Shown: piece after piece, positions 44,768-51,983 of the stretch
How positions within the stretch are numbered: the first letter of the stretch is position 1
How the letters are laid out: every line of letters begins with the position of its first letter
NCBI GenBank assembly: GCA_963664365.1
Contig: OY761144.1
Location: 2,976,001 to 3,040,000, forward strand
DNA length: 64,000 bases
From: VXRN01 sp963664365
GTDB lineage: Bacteria; Chloroflexota; Dehalococcoidia; Lucifugimonadales; UBA1123
Direction: 5' to 3'
Notes under the pieces: generated by a model
Told to the model about the DNA's origin: nothing
Database searches by the model: none
Seen by the model: only the letters and a program-made list of their open reading frames with translations
Translations under genes and position numbers: made by a program

Positions 44768-44980
44768 TCAACAGCCGGGATGTCCGAGGTTGCCGCAGCA
44801 CTCACTCAGCGGGAAGAATCTGCGCCAAATGTTGGCGGCCGTGAGTGTCACGATGCGATACCACGGCAATTTACTGTCGCGGATGATGCTCAGGCTGGTG
44901 ATGATTCCGGTAATCAGGCCGGGCTTGTCGTTGGGTTCTTCACGAGGTTCGCACATGCGGTTCCGGTCCTTCCGCCGCAT
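44768..44980 (-). CDS. Small Cys-rich protein ending CCGNLGHPGC
   Basis: This 70-residue basic protein has a central amphipathic stretch SKLPWYRIVTLTAANIWRRF and ends FPLSECCGNLGHPGC. A CCGN(x)GxPGC C-terminus is a motif I have met in other environmental small proteins, but I can name no family or function. The last Cys residues could bind metal. The ATG at 44980 has a poor ribosome-binding site; the ATG at 44956 (AAGGA upstream) is an alternative. It lies 91 bp upstream of acpS on the same strand. Confidence 0.5.
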   Translation of the reverse strand: MRRKDRNRMCEPREEPNDKPGLITGIITSLSIIRDSKLPWYRIVTLTAANIWRRFFPLSECCGNLGHPGC

Positions 44981-45059
44981 TTTGGGTGAACGTACATGAT
45001 TGTTGGGTTTGAGTCAATTAGTGGGTAGCGCCCAGATCCACCGCCTAGCCAAAGAAGAA

Positions 45060-45240
45060 GACCTCGTTGGAGCCAGCGGCAAAACTGGCTATGATGGTTA
45101 GCGTCGAAAAGAACCACCACCAACGAGGTGAAACCATTATGCAGCAAGGACCACTCCCTTTCCACTACGCAGAGGAGAACAACTCAACCGGTATGACCGC
45201 CCTGACTAGACTGCCAGCGTATTTGGACCTGGCTAGAGGG
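45060..45240 (+). pseudogene. 5' remnant of a transposase gene (IS1380-like)
   Basis: An inverted repeat ACCTCGTTGG (45060-45069) / CCAACGAGGT (45121-45130) precedes the ATG at 45139, which encodes MQQGPLPFHYAEENNSTGMT and then ALTRLPAYLDLARG before homology ends. This start resembles IS1380/IS4-clan transposases (LPF.Y....TGMTAL..LP.YL.LAR). The remaining about 350 residues are missing, so this is a dead fragment. The family name is tentative. Confidence 0.45.
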
Positions 45241-45338
45241 CGCCCTTCCTATGACTTGCTGGTCAACGCGCGCCAGAGGATAGTTGCTCTGGCGAACACA
45301 CTGCCCTGAGCCTGATCTACTCCAACACTTGAAGCGAC

Positions 45339-45467
45339 TCAACGGAAGTCGTCGGCTGCGCTGTGTCCTACGACTGCCTGAACTCCCACAACTTCGCCAT
45401 GAACAACGAGAAGGCCCCCTACGACGACCCCAGGGTCCGCAGGGCTATCCACCTCGCCGTCACCCGC
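45339..45467 (+). pseudogene. Fragment of a peptide-type ABC substrate-binding protein
   Basis: The frame from 45339 reads STEVVGCAVSYDCLNSHNFAM then NNEKAPYDDPRVRRAIHLAVTR. The N..K.P.DDPRVRRAI..A.DR block is the hallmark of family 5 (oligopeptide/nickel) solute-binding proteins. Neither a start nor the rest of the gene is present; it overlaps the 3' end of the cupin gene on the other strand. It is a relic. Confidence 0.55.
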
Positions 45468-45843
45468 CCTCAGACTCCGGCGGGCCGCCCTCCAAGAACT
45501 TAGTCCGCAGGAACGGGTCCTTGGCCGGGAAGAATACGATCACCCTGGCCGGGGAGTCGCCGACCGCCTCGAAGCCGTGCGGGACTCCGGGCGGAACGAC
45601 TACGGTGTGGTCCGCCCCCGCGTCGTGCGACTCGTCTCCGATTCGCACCCTGAGCGTACCTTCCAGCACCACCAGCAACTCGTCGTCCTCGTGCGTATGC
45701 AGCGGCGCGCCGGCCCCGACGCCGACCTCGTTCAGCGAGGCGTCCGTCGAGGTCGTGCCGTCCCCGTCCTCGGTAATCTGCCACTTGCGGTAGTTGGGCC
45801 TCCAGGGGACCTCTCTGGCGTTGGCGTGGTCTATGATCGGCAT
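45460..45843 (-). CDS. Cupin-domain protein
   Basis: This 127-residue single cupin has motif 1 APLHTHEDDELLVVLEGTLRV (metal His-His-Glu, about 48-66) and motif 2 VVVPPGVPHGFEAVGDSPARV (His about 91). Small cupins of this type bind a divalent metal and may be dioxygenases, isomerases or sensors. It is the last gene after the reductive-dehalogenase-like and MFS genes on the minus strand, 24 bp from the MFS, so a common pathway is plausible. The 3' end overlaps an old gene fragment on the plus strand. Confidence 0.88.
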   Translation of the reverse strand: MPIIDHANAREVPWRPNYRKWQITEDGDGTTSTDASLNEVGVGAGAPLHTHEDDELLVVLEGTLRVRIGDESHDAGADHTVVVPPGVPHGFEAVGDSPARVIVFFPAKDPFLRTKFLEGGPPESEGG

Positions 45844-45866
45844 GAAAAGTCCTCCCGTCTATTCGG

Positions 45867-47315
45867 CTAAGAGTCTATCCCATTTGCGCGCGGCCGTCTG
45901 GCCAGCAGGAACATTGCGCCGCCCAGCATGTTGCACGCCGCCAACACGGTGAACGCGAATATGTAGTCGCCCTGAATGTCGCGCATCAGCCCGGCGAAAA
46001 CGGGCGCGACCAGCAGCAGGAGGTTCATCGGCACCTGCGACAGTCCCATTATCTTCCCGAAAGACTTCCGACCGAAGTACTGGCCGCGTATCGAGATCGT
46101 CAATGGACTGCGCCCGCCGAACCCGATCCCGAACAGCAGCGCGAACCCGTAGGCCACCGGCAGCGTCGGCGGACCCAGCGCCAGCAGGAAGACCGACGAC
46201 GCCTGTATCCAGGTGAAGACGAACAACGCGATGCGTATGGGAACCCTATCTCCGACGAATCCGCCGACCACCTGGAACACCATCGAGACGATCGTGTAAG
46301 CGGTGATGACGAAGGCTGCCGTCTGCAGATCGTAGCCCTGATCCCGCATCATCGGAGCGAGATGCGCCATCATCCCGATCAGTACCATCGACGTGAACCC
46401 GTGCCCGATGCCAATGAACCAGAAGGCGCTGGTGCGGAGCGCCTGTCGGGCGGTGAAGTCGGGATCGCTCTGAGTCGCGGACGCGGCGCCGGCCGACCGT
46501 CCCCGCTCCGCGCTCCGACGTGGCGCGGGCCTGTCCCCGTCCGGCAGCAGGCCGTACTCCTCCGGCCTGTTGCGGATGAGCCGCGTCACAGGGAAGGCCA
46601 GCGCTATGACCACGCCCCCGATGATCATGGCCGTGACGCTCCAACCGACTCTGTCATGCACCGGGTCTATCGCCCAGGCGAGAGCGGGAACCAGGGCGAG
46701 GCCGCCGAGCCTGCTGGTGAAGCTCGACCATCCCACCGCCATCGCGCGCCTGCGGCTGAACCAGTTGTTGATCATAGTCATCAGCGGCAGCCAGCCCCCG
46801 ATCCCCTGGCCCAGCGCTATCACCATGTAAACCCCGTAGAACATGAGCGGAGGTACGATGGGCTGCATGAAGTCCGGCAATAGGTGAAACGGCAAGTCGC
46901 GCAGGATTGGGACGTTCTCCGTGGATTCGACTTGGCTGAAGAGCATCCAGCCGACGCCCATGATCATCATGCCGATCAGCACGAGCCTGCGCGTGCCGAA
47001 CCTATCGACAAGGTAGCCCTCGATCGGGCCGAGTATGCCGCCCTCGACCCGCGTGAAGGCGAAGGCCAGCGATAGCTGCGTGCGAGTCCAGCCGAACGTG
47101 CTCTCCAACGCTACGAACCACAGCCCCATCGCGTGGAACATCGGCGTGGTGGAGGTCAGCATGACGAACCCGCTCACCGGAACGAGCCACCAGCCGTAGA
47201 ACACTCTGCGCGGATGAAATCTACCGAGCGAGACTCCGGCCCGCGCCGTCCGTGTTTGGGACGTCCCAGCCTTGGACGGAGGATCTGCGGGCTGCGTGTC
47301 CTGGCGGCTGTCCAC
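45867..47315 (-). CDS. Major facilitator superfamily transporter (OFA-like)
   Basis: This 482-residue protein has 12 hydrophobic segments with the MFS motif A-like loop GYLVDRFGTRRLVLIG (about 95-110) and a long cytoplasmic loop at the middle. The start FYGWWLVPVSGFVMLTSTTP and VGWSSFTSRLGGLALVPALA resemble oxalate/formate-antiporter-like carriers of organic acids. It begins with GTG abutting the stop of the reductive-dehalogenase-like gene, so the two are one operon. Transport of the substrate or product of that enzyme is a reasonable inference. Confidence 0.9.
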   Translation of the reverse strand: MDSRQDTQPADPPSKAGTSQTRTARAGVSLGRFHPRRVFYGWWLVPVSGFVMLTSTTPMFHAMGLWFVALESTFGWTRTQLSLAFAFTRVEGGILGPIEGYLVDRFGTRRLVLIGMMIMGVGWMLFSQVESTENVPILRDLPFHLLPDFMQPIVPPLMFYGVYMVIALGQGIGGWLPLMTMINNWFSRRRAMAVGWSSFTSRLGGLALVPALAWAIDPVHDRVGWSVTAMIIGGVVIALAFPVTRLIRNRPEEYGLLPDGDRPAPRRSAERGRSAGAASATQSDPDFTARQALRTSAFWFIGIGHGFTSMVLIGMMAHLAPMMRDQGYDLQTAAFVITAYTIVSMVFQVVGGFVGDRVPIRIALFVFTWIQASSVFLLALGPPTLPVAYGFALLFGIGFGGRSPLTISIRGQYFGRKSFGKIMGLSQVPMNLLLLVAPVFAGLMRDIQGDYIFAFTVLAACNMLGGAMFLLARRPRANGIDS

Positions 47316-48605
47316 CTAGCCGCCTAGGTCCATGCCCATGTCCACGGGTACGTCGCGCCGCTCCAGCGCCTCGTCCAGCTTGGCGCGAAACTCAGACCAG
47401 AGCGCCTCCGCCGCGTCCTCGTCGCCGTCGATCTCCTGGATGCGTTCGCGGTACTCGTCCATGACGACGTCCTCGGAGCGTCCGAGCGGCATGTCGAAGA
47501 AGCCCGGCTCGAACTTCGGCAACTGTCCCGGTCTGAAGTAGCCCTTGTCCGGCAGGCTGTACCCCTCCAGGTTGTCGGAGTTCTTGCCCAGCACGTCGCC
47601 CGTCTCGATGTAGTGCTTCATCACCTCCGGCAGGCCGTACCGCTGCGCGGGGCAGACCTTCATGCACACACCGCACCCCGAATAGCGAGTCATGACCGGA
47701 CGGCAGCGGCGAAAGTCCAACTTGCTCTTCTCGACGCCCCTGAACCACACCTTGTTCTGGTTGATCGCCCGTCCTGGACAGCGCAGCGAGCATATCTGGC
47801 ACAGTTCGCAGAACTTGGTCACGCCGTAGTCAACCGGCCTGTCGTGCGTGATCTTGGCGTCGGTGATGATGACCTGGAGCCGCGCGCGCGAACCGAAGTG
47901 CGGAGATAGAAGCTGCCCGTTGATTCCAAGCTGCCCCAGTCCGGCGTTGACGAACAGCGGGATCATCGGCCCGAAGTGCCAAGTCGGTCCCCACACCTGC
48001 GCGCTGTATCCGAGCGAGTGAATGAACTCGACTAGCTCCTTCGCCATCTCCGCCTGGCGCAGGTGCGCCTCGCCGTGAGCCGACTCCGCCTCTATGCTCG
48101 GGATCGACTGCGTGGCGACGTAATCCTGCTCGACGGCAAGGCAGACGGCGGTTCTCAGGTCGCCGCGAACGTACTCGCGCTTGCTCTTATAGACATACCG
48201 CCGGTCAACGTTGGTGAAACCGACCTCGCCATACCCGAGCCCGCGCGCCCTTGAGCGTATCGCCTCGGTCACGTCCTCGCCGGTGGGCTTTGCCGTCGGC
48301 GCCATCTCCCGCGTGGACTTGAGCCACTCGACCACCGGCCCGATCTCCCTCTGATGACGGCGATACAGGTCGGCGGTCTCCGGCGCCGCCTCCTCCCGAA
48401 CGTCCAGCGCCCACATCGACGACGCGCTGTGCTCCACCGCCACGCTCTCCAACGGGTACTCCCTGGAGTAGTAAGAGACCTCGACGTCTCGCGTAGGTGT
48501 GCCCGGTACCGACTTCAGGTCCGCCGCGACAGGTATCTCGACGGGCGGATCATCCTCTCGCCTGCCCGGACGTGTTACATGGTAGCCGACTCTTCTTCTT
48601 GCCAT
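47316..48605 (-). CDS. Reductive-dehalogenase-like / QueG-like double [4Fe-4S] protein
   Basis: The open frame extends to 48995, but the ATG at 48605 (GAGGGGAG 3-4 bp upstream) is the true start; the extra N-terminus is antisense to the DUF350 gene. The protein has 429 residues. Two iron-sulfur motifs are clear: CELCQICSLRCP (about 265-276) and CGVCMKVCPAQR (about 307-318). Upstream, LGQLGINGQLLSPHFGSRARL is the typical cobamide-binding neighbourhood of reductive dehalogenases and epoxyqueuosine reductase. There is no Tat signal, so the protein is cytoplasmic, as in respiration-independent (catabolic) reductive dehalogenases. A reductive dehalogenation or another B12/Fe-S reductase role is likely; the substrate is unknown. 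Confidence 0.85.
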   Translation of the reverse strand: MARRRVGYHVTRPGRREDDPPVEIPVAADLKSVPGTPTRDVEVSYYSREYPLESVAVEHSASSMWALDVREEAAPETADLYRRHQREIGPVVEWLKSTREMAPTAKPTGEDVTEAIRSRARGLGYGEVGFTNVDRRYVYKSKREYVRGDLRTAVCLAVEQDYVATQSIPSIEAESAHGEAHLRQAEMAKELVEFIHSLGYSAQVWGPTWHFGPMIPLFVNAGLGQLGINGQLLSPHFGSRARLQVIITDAKITHDRPVDYGVTKFCELCQICSLRCPGRAINQNKVWFRGVEKSKLDFRRCRPVMTRYSGCGVCMKVCPAQRYGLPEVMKHYIETGDVLGKNSDNLEGYSLPDKGYFRPGQLPKFEPGFFDMPLGRSEDVVMDEYRERIQEIDGDEDAAEALWSEFRAKLDEALERRDVPVDMGMDLGG

Positions 48606-48661
48606 CGCTCCCCTCGGACGCTTGCGCGCGCAATGCCATCGTAAGGCGGTGGATCTGAGAC

Positions 48662-49558
48662 CTATACCGCGAAGAAGAGTATCAGGCTGACGCTGATGAG
48701 CGCGGAGCTTTCTATCAGAGCCGCGCCCAGGTTGCGGTCCACCGCCAGTTCGTCCGCGAGCCGCACGCGCGGGAACAGCGCCTTGTCTATGATGAACCTT
48801 ATCGCGTACAGCAATACGAACCCGAGTATCGCGTAGGTGATGAACCCGGCGATGCCTTCGGCCCATCCGACGAACTCTCCGAACACCGCTTTGAAGACGA
48901 CGATGCCGATGGCGATCAGGTTCCCCGCGAGAGCCACGCCGACCGCGACGTTGTCGCTCTCGATCTGCTCGTGGATGTCGAATGAGGTCGTCCATTCGTA
49001 GAACAGTGTGTACAGGATCAGCGCGACCAAGCCAAGAACCAGGAACGCCGCGGCGGTCTCAGGCCCGCCGCCCTCGCCGCTGATCGAGCCGGCTATGACA
49101 AGGCCGACCGCGACGTACACGGCGAACTCCACCGCTCCGGTGCCCGCGTTCTGGTCCTCGATGATCTCATCCTCGGTGCTGAAGCCATGGAGAACCAGTC
49201 GGTCCACGAGTATCCTGGCTAGGTTCAGGACGATGATCCCGGCAATCGAGTACCCAAACGCGAGCGCGGCCTCCTGCCAGTAGTCCGCCGTGAACCCCAG
49301 GCCGCCGTCCGCAACCGTCATGAACGGCTGATAGATAGCGCCGAGCAGCACGATTATCACGCCCAGGTAGTAGCCGGAGATGCTCAGCGCGAGCGCCACG
49401 TTGTCCTTCTGGTTGAGCTGCTCCTGAATTCGGTAGGGCGTGACCAGGTCCTGCGCCACTCTCGCGATCACGAGAACGATCACCCCCATGGCCACGTAAA
49501 CCAGCCCGCGCGGAATCTGCTCGAATATATCCACAAACGCTTCGGCAAATGCTTCCAT
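48662..49558 (-). CDS. DUF350 family membrane protein (two tandem repeats)
   Basis: This 298-residue protein has about eight hydrophobic segments arranged as two DUF350-type repeats: NQKDNVALALSISGYYLGVI (about 48-67) and ESDNVAVGVALAGNLIAIGI (about 206-225). Each has the conserved DN.A.A....G...G pattern. DUF350 proteins are small membrane proteins of unknown function, often beside DUF4178, as here (4 bp gap), and in other genomes near polyamine and PspA-type genes. It lies 56 bp upstream of the reductive-dehalogenase-like gene on the same strand. Confidence 0.87.
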   Translation of the reverse strand: MEAFAEAFVDIFEQIPRGLVYVAMGVIVLVIARVAQDLVTPYRIQEQLNQKDNVALALSISGYYLGVIIVLLGAIYQPFMTVADGGLGFTADYWQEAALAFGYSIAGIIVLNLARILVDRLVLHGFSTEDEIIEDQNAGTGAVEFAVYVAVGLVIAGSISGEGGGPETAAAFLVLGLVALILYTLFYEWTTSFDIHEQIESDNVAVGVALAGNLIAIGIVVFKAVFGEFVGWAEGIAGFITYAILGFVLLYAIRFIIDKALFPRVRLADELAVDRNLGAALIESSALISVSLILFFAV

Positions 49559-49562
49559 TATC

Positions 49563-50147
49563 TTATGCCCTTCCTGTTCCGGCTCCCTGATACACCGTTA
49601 CCACGTGGGGCGAGAGCGCTCTGGAGACATACGCCTCGAACGGCATCCCCTCCCACTTGACCACGCTGACGGAACCGCCTTCGTCTTCTCGCAGGAACTC
49701 CCATATCCAGAAGCCTTCGCCTTCGTCGGCGCCCTGCCTGACGTGAAAGGCCTCATGGCTGTTCCGGTAGAAGTACCTGTGGCCTTCGTATTCTACGCTG
49801 TTTTCCAACGACTTGTGATCGTCCCATTGTACGAGCGTGTCGTGGTCCAGTCCGAACTCGGACAGGCCCAACGGACGCTCCTGCACCGTCACCGAGATGT
49901 GCAGGCCGTCGTGGTCCGACCACTCTATGGTGGCGCGCCGGTCGCCGTCCGCGCAGACCAACTCGTTCGCCCTGCCATAAGCCGATTCGATCGTGCCGAT
50001 GCCATCGACTATCAGGTAGGCGTCCTCCCCATCTTCCCAGAAACCGGGGATGAATACCACGTCTCCGACCTTGGCCGAGCGGATCGATTCGTCCGACGGG
50101 ACGTTGGCGGCCGGCTTCTTCTTCTTGCCGAACAGCGATCTGAACAT
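49563..50147 (-). CDS. DUF4178 domain protein
   Basis: This 194-residue protein has a short basic start (MFRSLFGKKKKPAANVPS), and a DUF4178-like core: IRSAKVGDVVFIPGFWEDGE, TIEWSDHDGLHISVTVQERP and GHRYFYRNSHEAFHVRQGADEGEGFWIWEF. DUF4178 is usually beside DUF350 and membrane-stress proteins. It has no signal peptide and is probably cytoplasmic, peripheral to the DUF350 membrane partner. It is the first gene of the minus-strand run to 45460. Upstream lies the 17-bp inverted repeat that precedes the tRNA cluster. Confidence 0.85.
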   Translation of the reverse strand: MFRSLFGKKKKPAANVPSDESIRSAKVGDVVFIPGFWEDGEDAYLIVDGIGTIESAYGRANELVCADGDRRATIEWSDHDGLHISVTVQERPLGLSEFGLDHDTLVQWDDHKSLENSVEYEGHRYFYRNSHEAFHVRQGADEGEGFWIWEFLREDEGGSVSVVKWEGMPFEAYVSRALSPHVVTVYQGAGTGRA

Positions 50148-50199
50148 TCCTGTCCTATTCTACATCGGGAGCGGCGCGTGACTCTTCCACAAGGGTATA

Positions 50200-50292
50200 G
50201 TCGAACTCTCCCGGCTATTCTAAAGCTGAAGCCGCCCGTTTGCCAATGTAAAACCGCGTTGCTATAATTCCAAAGAGCCGGGAGAGTTCGAC
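50200..50292. repeat. Perfect 17-bp inverted repeat enclosing the tRNA promoter
   Basis: GTCGAACTCTCCCGGCT (50200-50216) and its exact complement AGCCGGGAGAGTTCGAC (50276-50292) are separated by 59 bp. The tRNA-Gln promoter lies between the arms and the second arm ends 4 bp before the tRNA. A chance 17-bp match is very unlikely. Confidence 0.75.
50240..50268 (+). promoter_or_regulatory. Promoter of the tRNA-Gln/Glu/Glu cluster
   Basis: TTGCCA at 50240-50245 and a perfect TATAAT at 50263-50268 are separated by 17 bp. Transcription would start near 50275, about 22 nt before tRNA-Gln. Confidence 0.7.
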
Positions 50293-50296
50293 TCTA

Positions 50297-50370
50297 TGGG
50301 GATTCGTCTAGCGGTAGGACGACAGACTCTGGATCTGTAAGCAGAGGTTCGAATCCTCTATCCCCAGCCA
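50297..50370 (+). tRNA. tRNA-Gln (anticodon CTG)
   Basis: Acceptor TGGGGAT/ATCCCCA, anticodon stem ACAGA/TCTGT with loop CTCTGGA (anticodon CTG), T-arm AGAGG TTCGAAT CCTCT, discriminator G and an encoded CCA. The U1-A72 weak first pair is typical of tRNA-Gln. Confidence 0.95.
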
Positions 50371-50406
50371 ACTAATCCCGCAATCAGAAATCCCCAGTTT
50401 CAGCGT

Positions 50407-50482
50407 GGCGCATTCGTCTAGCGGCCTAGGATACCACCCTCTCAAGGTGGAGACACGGGTTCGAGTCCCGTATGCGCTACCA
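50407..50482 (+). tRNA. tRNA-Glu (anticodon CTC)
   Basis: Acceptor GGCGCAT/ATGCGCT, anticodon stem CCACC/GGTGG with loop CTCTCAA (anticodon CTC), T-arm ACGGG TTCGAGT CCCGT, encoded CCA. It is nearly identical to the next tRNA. Confidence 0.95.
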
Positions 50483-50521
50483 TGTATTCATACCGAGGGG
50501 CCGTTGGCTCCCAACCTGCTC

Positions 50522-50597
50522 GGCGCATTCGTCTAGGGGTCTAGGATACCACCCTTTCAAGGTGGAGACACGGGTTCGAGTCCCGTATGCGCTACCA
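50522..50597 (+). tRNA. tRNA-Glu (anticodon TTC)
   Basis: It has the same stems as the preceding tRNA, with loop CTTTCAA (anticodon TTC) and small changes in the D-loop (AGGGGTCTAGG). The CTC copy therefore probably arose by duplication and anticodon change. Confidence 0.95.
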
Positions 50598-51054
50598 AGC
50601 CGGAAACCTGTGTCAGACTCATGGGCCGCCCGGCCGGTAAGGGCGTCCCTTGTGGGCGCCCACAGCTGGTGCCGACCCGTTTGAGGTCTCAATAGGGTTG
50701 CTGGTCGAGTACGCGCCGCGGTACGCCCACGAGGGCAGGAATCCGATCGATATCTTCGTAGAACGTGGCCGCGAACTCCGCTTCACCAGACCGTCCCGCA
50801 GAACTCGCGTAGATGCGCCTGCCATACCCCTTGAATCGATCCTGCCCGCGCCGCTTGGGCTTGGCGCTCACCCGCCCACCTCGCTACGCCAACCGCAAGG
50901 GCGGAAGCCGCAAAACCGCCTCCAAAATGTGAATTGGTTGGAGCCGATGATGGCATGAAGCCTGCCCCTACGGGCATCCAGCCGTTAAGTGGTGGATTTG
51001 GGTTCTTTACCTGAGTCCGATTTCGGCTGTATACTCGCATCGCATAGGCCCGGC
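50598..51054. other. Intergenic region between the tRNA cluster and larB
   Basis: A hairpin-forming repeat, GGGCGTCCCTTGTGGGCGCCC-like, lies at about 50641-50661. Several open frames exist on both strands, but none has family-like content or a good ribosome-binding site; a minus-strand frame ending FYEDIDRIPALVGVPRRVLD (about 50690-50780) could be a fragment of an unrecognised gene. Near 51006-51035 is a candidate larB promoter: TTTACC, an 18-bp spacer and TATACT, which would leave a leader of about 13 nt before the ATG at 51055. Confidence 0.4.
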
Positions 51055-51849
51055 ATGGAATACACGGCGGGAGGTTCAGTCATCGAAGAGGCCCGGCTGC
51101 GCGCCACACTCCAACAGCTTCAGGAAGGCGATCTTTCCATCGACCAGGTGATCGCGCAGTTGCGCGACTTTCCATACGAGGACTTGGACTTCGCCAAGGT
51201 GGACCACCACCGCGCGATTCGGCAGGGTTTCCCGGAGGTGGTCTTCGGAGAGGGCAAGACGCCGGAGCATATCGCGGCCATCTCGTCCACGGTCTTGACT
51301 CGATCAGACCGCCTACTCGTGACCCGCGCCACCCCTGAGGCGTTCGAGGCCACGAGGGCTCAGGTCCACGACGCAAGCTACGACGAGATGGCGCGTTGCA
51401 TCGTCGTTGACCGGCGAGTTGACGAGCCCGGAGTTCCGGGGGTGGCCGTGCTGTCCGCCGGGACCGCCGACCTTCCCGTCGCCACAGAGGCCGCTATCAC
51501 CGCCGAGCTGATCGGCTGCGACGTGGATCGAATATCCGACGTGGGCGTGTCCGGTCTGCACCGGCTGTTGGACCACCTGCCCAAGCTCAGGCGCTGCCGC
51601 GCGCTGGTGGTGGTAGCCGGGATGGAGGGTGCGCTGCCGTCGGTCGTGAGCGGACTTGTGGACACCCCGATAGTGGCGGTTCCGACGAGTGTCGGTTACG
51701 GCGCGAGCCTGGGGGGAATCGCCGCGCTGCTGGCCATGCTCAATAGCTGCGCGCCGGGGATCGGCGTGGTCAACATAGACAACGGCTTCGGCGCCGGGTA
51801 CTTGGCGGCGATGATCAATCTGACCTCGAGGCGACACGAGTCTGACTGA
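51055..51849 (+). CDS. larB: LarB, nickel-pincer cofactor biosynthesis carboxylase/hydrolase
   Basis: The ATG at 51055 (264 residues) is preferred over an upstream ATG at 50989, which would lie before the predicted transcript start. LarB carboxylates and hydrolyses nicotinic acid adenine dinucleotide in making the nickel-pincer cofactor of lactate racemase and relatives. The family words are DFPYEDLDFAKVDHHRAIRQ, GFPEVVFGEGKTPEHI, VAVLSAGTADLPVATEAA, the PurE-like DVGVSGLHRLL, and VVVAGMEGALPSVV with PTSVGYGASLGG. LarC, LarE and LarA are not in the window, so it is a stand-alone gene here; its Ni-pincer pathway must be completed elsewhere. Confidence 0.93.
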   Translation: MEYTAGGSVIEEARLRATLQQLQEGDLSIDQVIAQLRDFPYEDLDFAKVDHHRAIRQGFPEVVFGEGKTPEHIAAISSTVLTRSDRLLVTRATPEAFEATRAQVHDASYDEMARCIVVDRRVDEPGVPGVAVLSAGTADLPVATEAAITAELIGCDVDRISDVGVSGLHRLLDHLPKLRRCRALVVVAGMEGALPSVVSGLVDTPIVAVPTSVGYGASLGGIAALLAMLNSCAPGIGVVNIDNGFGAGYLAAMINLTSRRHESD

Positions 51850-51912
51850 GGCGGCGTGAAGCCGGAGCCTACGGCCACATGAAATAGAATGCCTGTAACA
51901 AATGCTGGAACA

Positions 51913-51935
51913 GAATATAATGCCGTGTTATATTC
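51913..51935 (+). promoter_or_regulatory. Inverted repeat over a candidate promoter
   Basis: GAATATAA (51913-51920) and TTATATTC (51928-51935) form a perfect 8-bp inverted repeat with spacer TGCCGTG. A TATAAT box (51916-51921) overlaps the left arm, with a weak TGTAAC 16 bp upstream. It could be an operator for the following small membrane-protein gene. Confidence 0.45.
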
Positions 51936-51983
51936 TTGTCAAGAAGGACTGGCGCTACCTGAAGAACCGTCCAAAGAGTTAAC

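Noticed and set aside
48606..48995. N-terminal extension of the reductive-dehalogenase-like protein
   Set aside because: It is Arg-rich, antisense to the DUF350 gene, and a good ribosome-binding site sits before the ATG at 48605.
50650..50958. Possible 102-residue gene after the tRNA cluster
   Set aside because: No ribosome-binding site, no family-like content, and it crosses a hairpin repeat.
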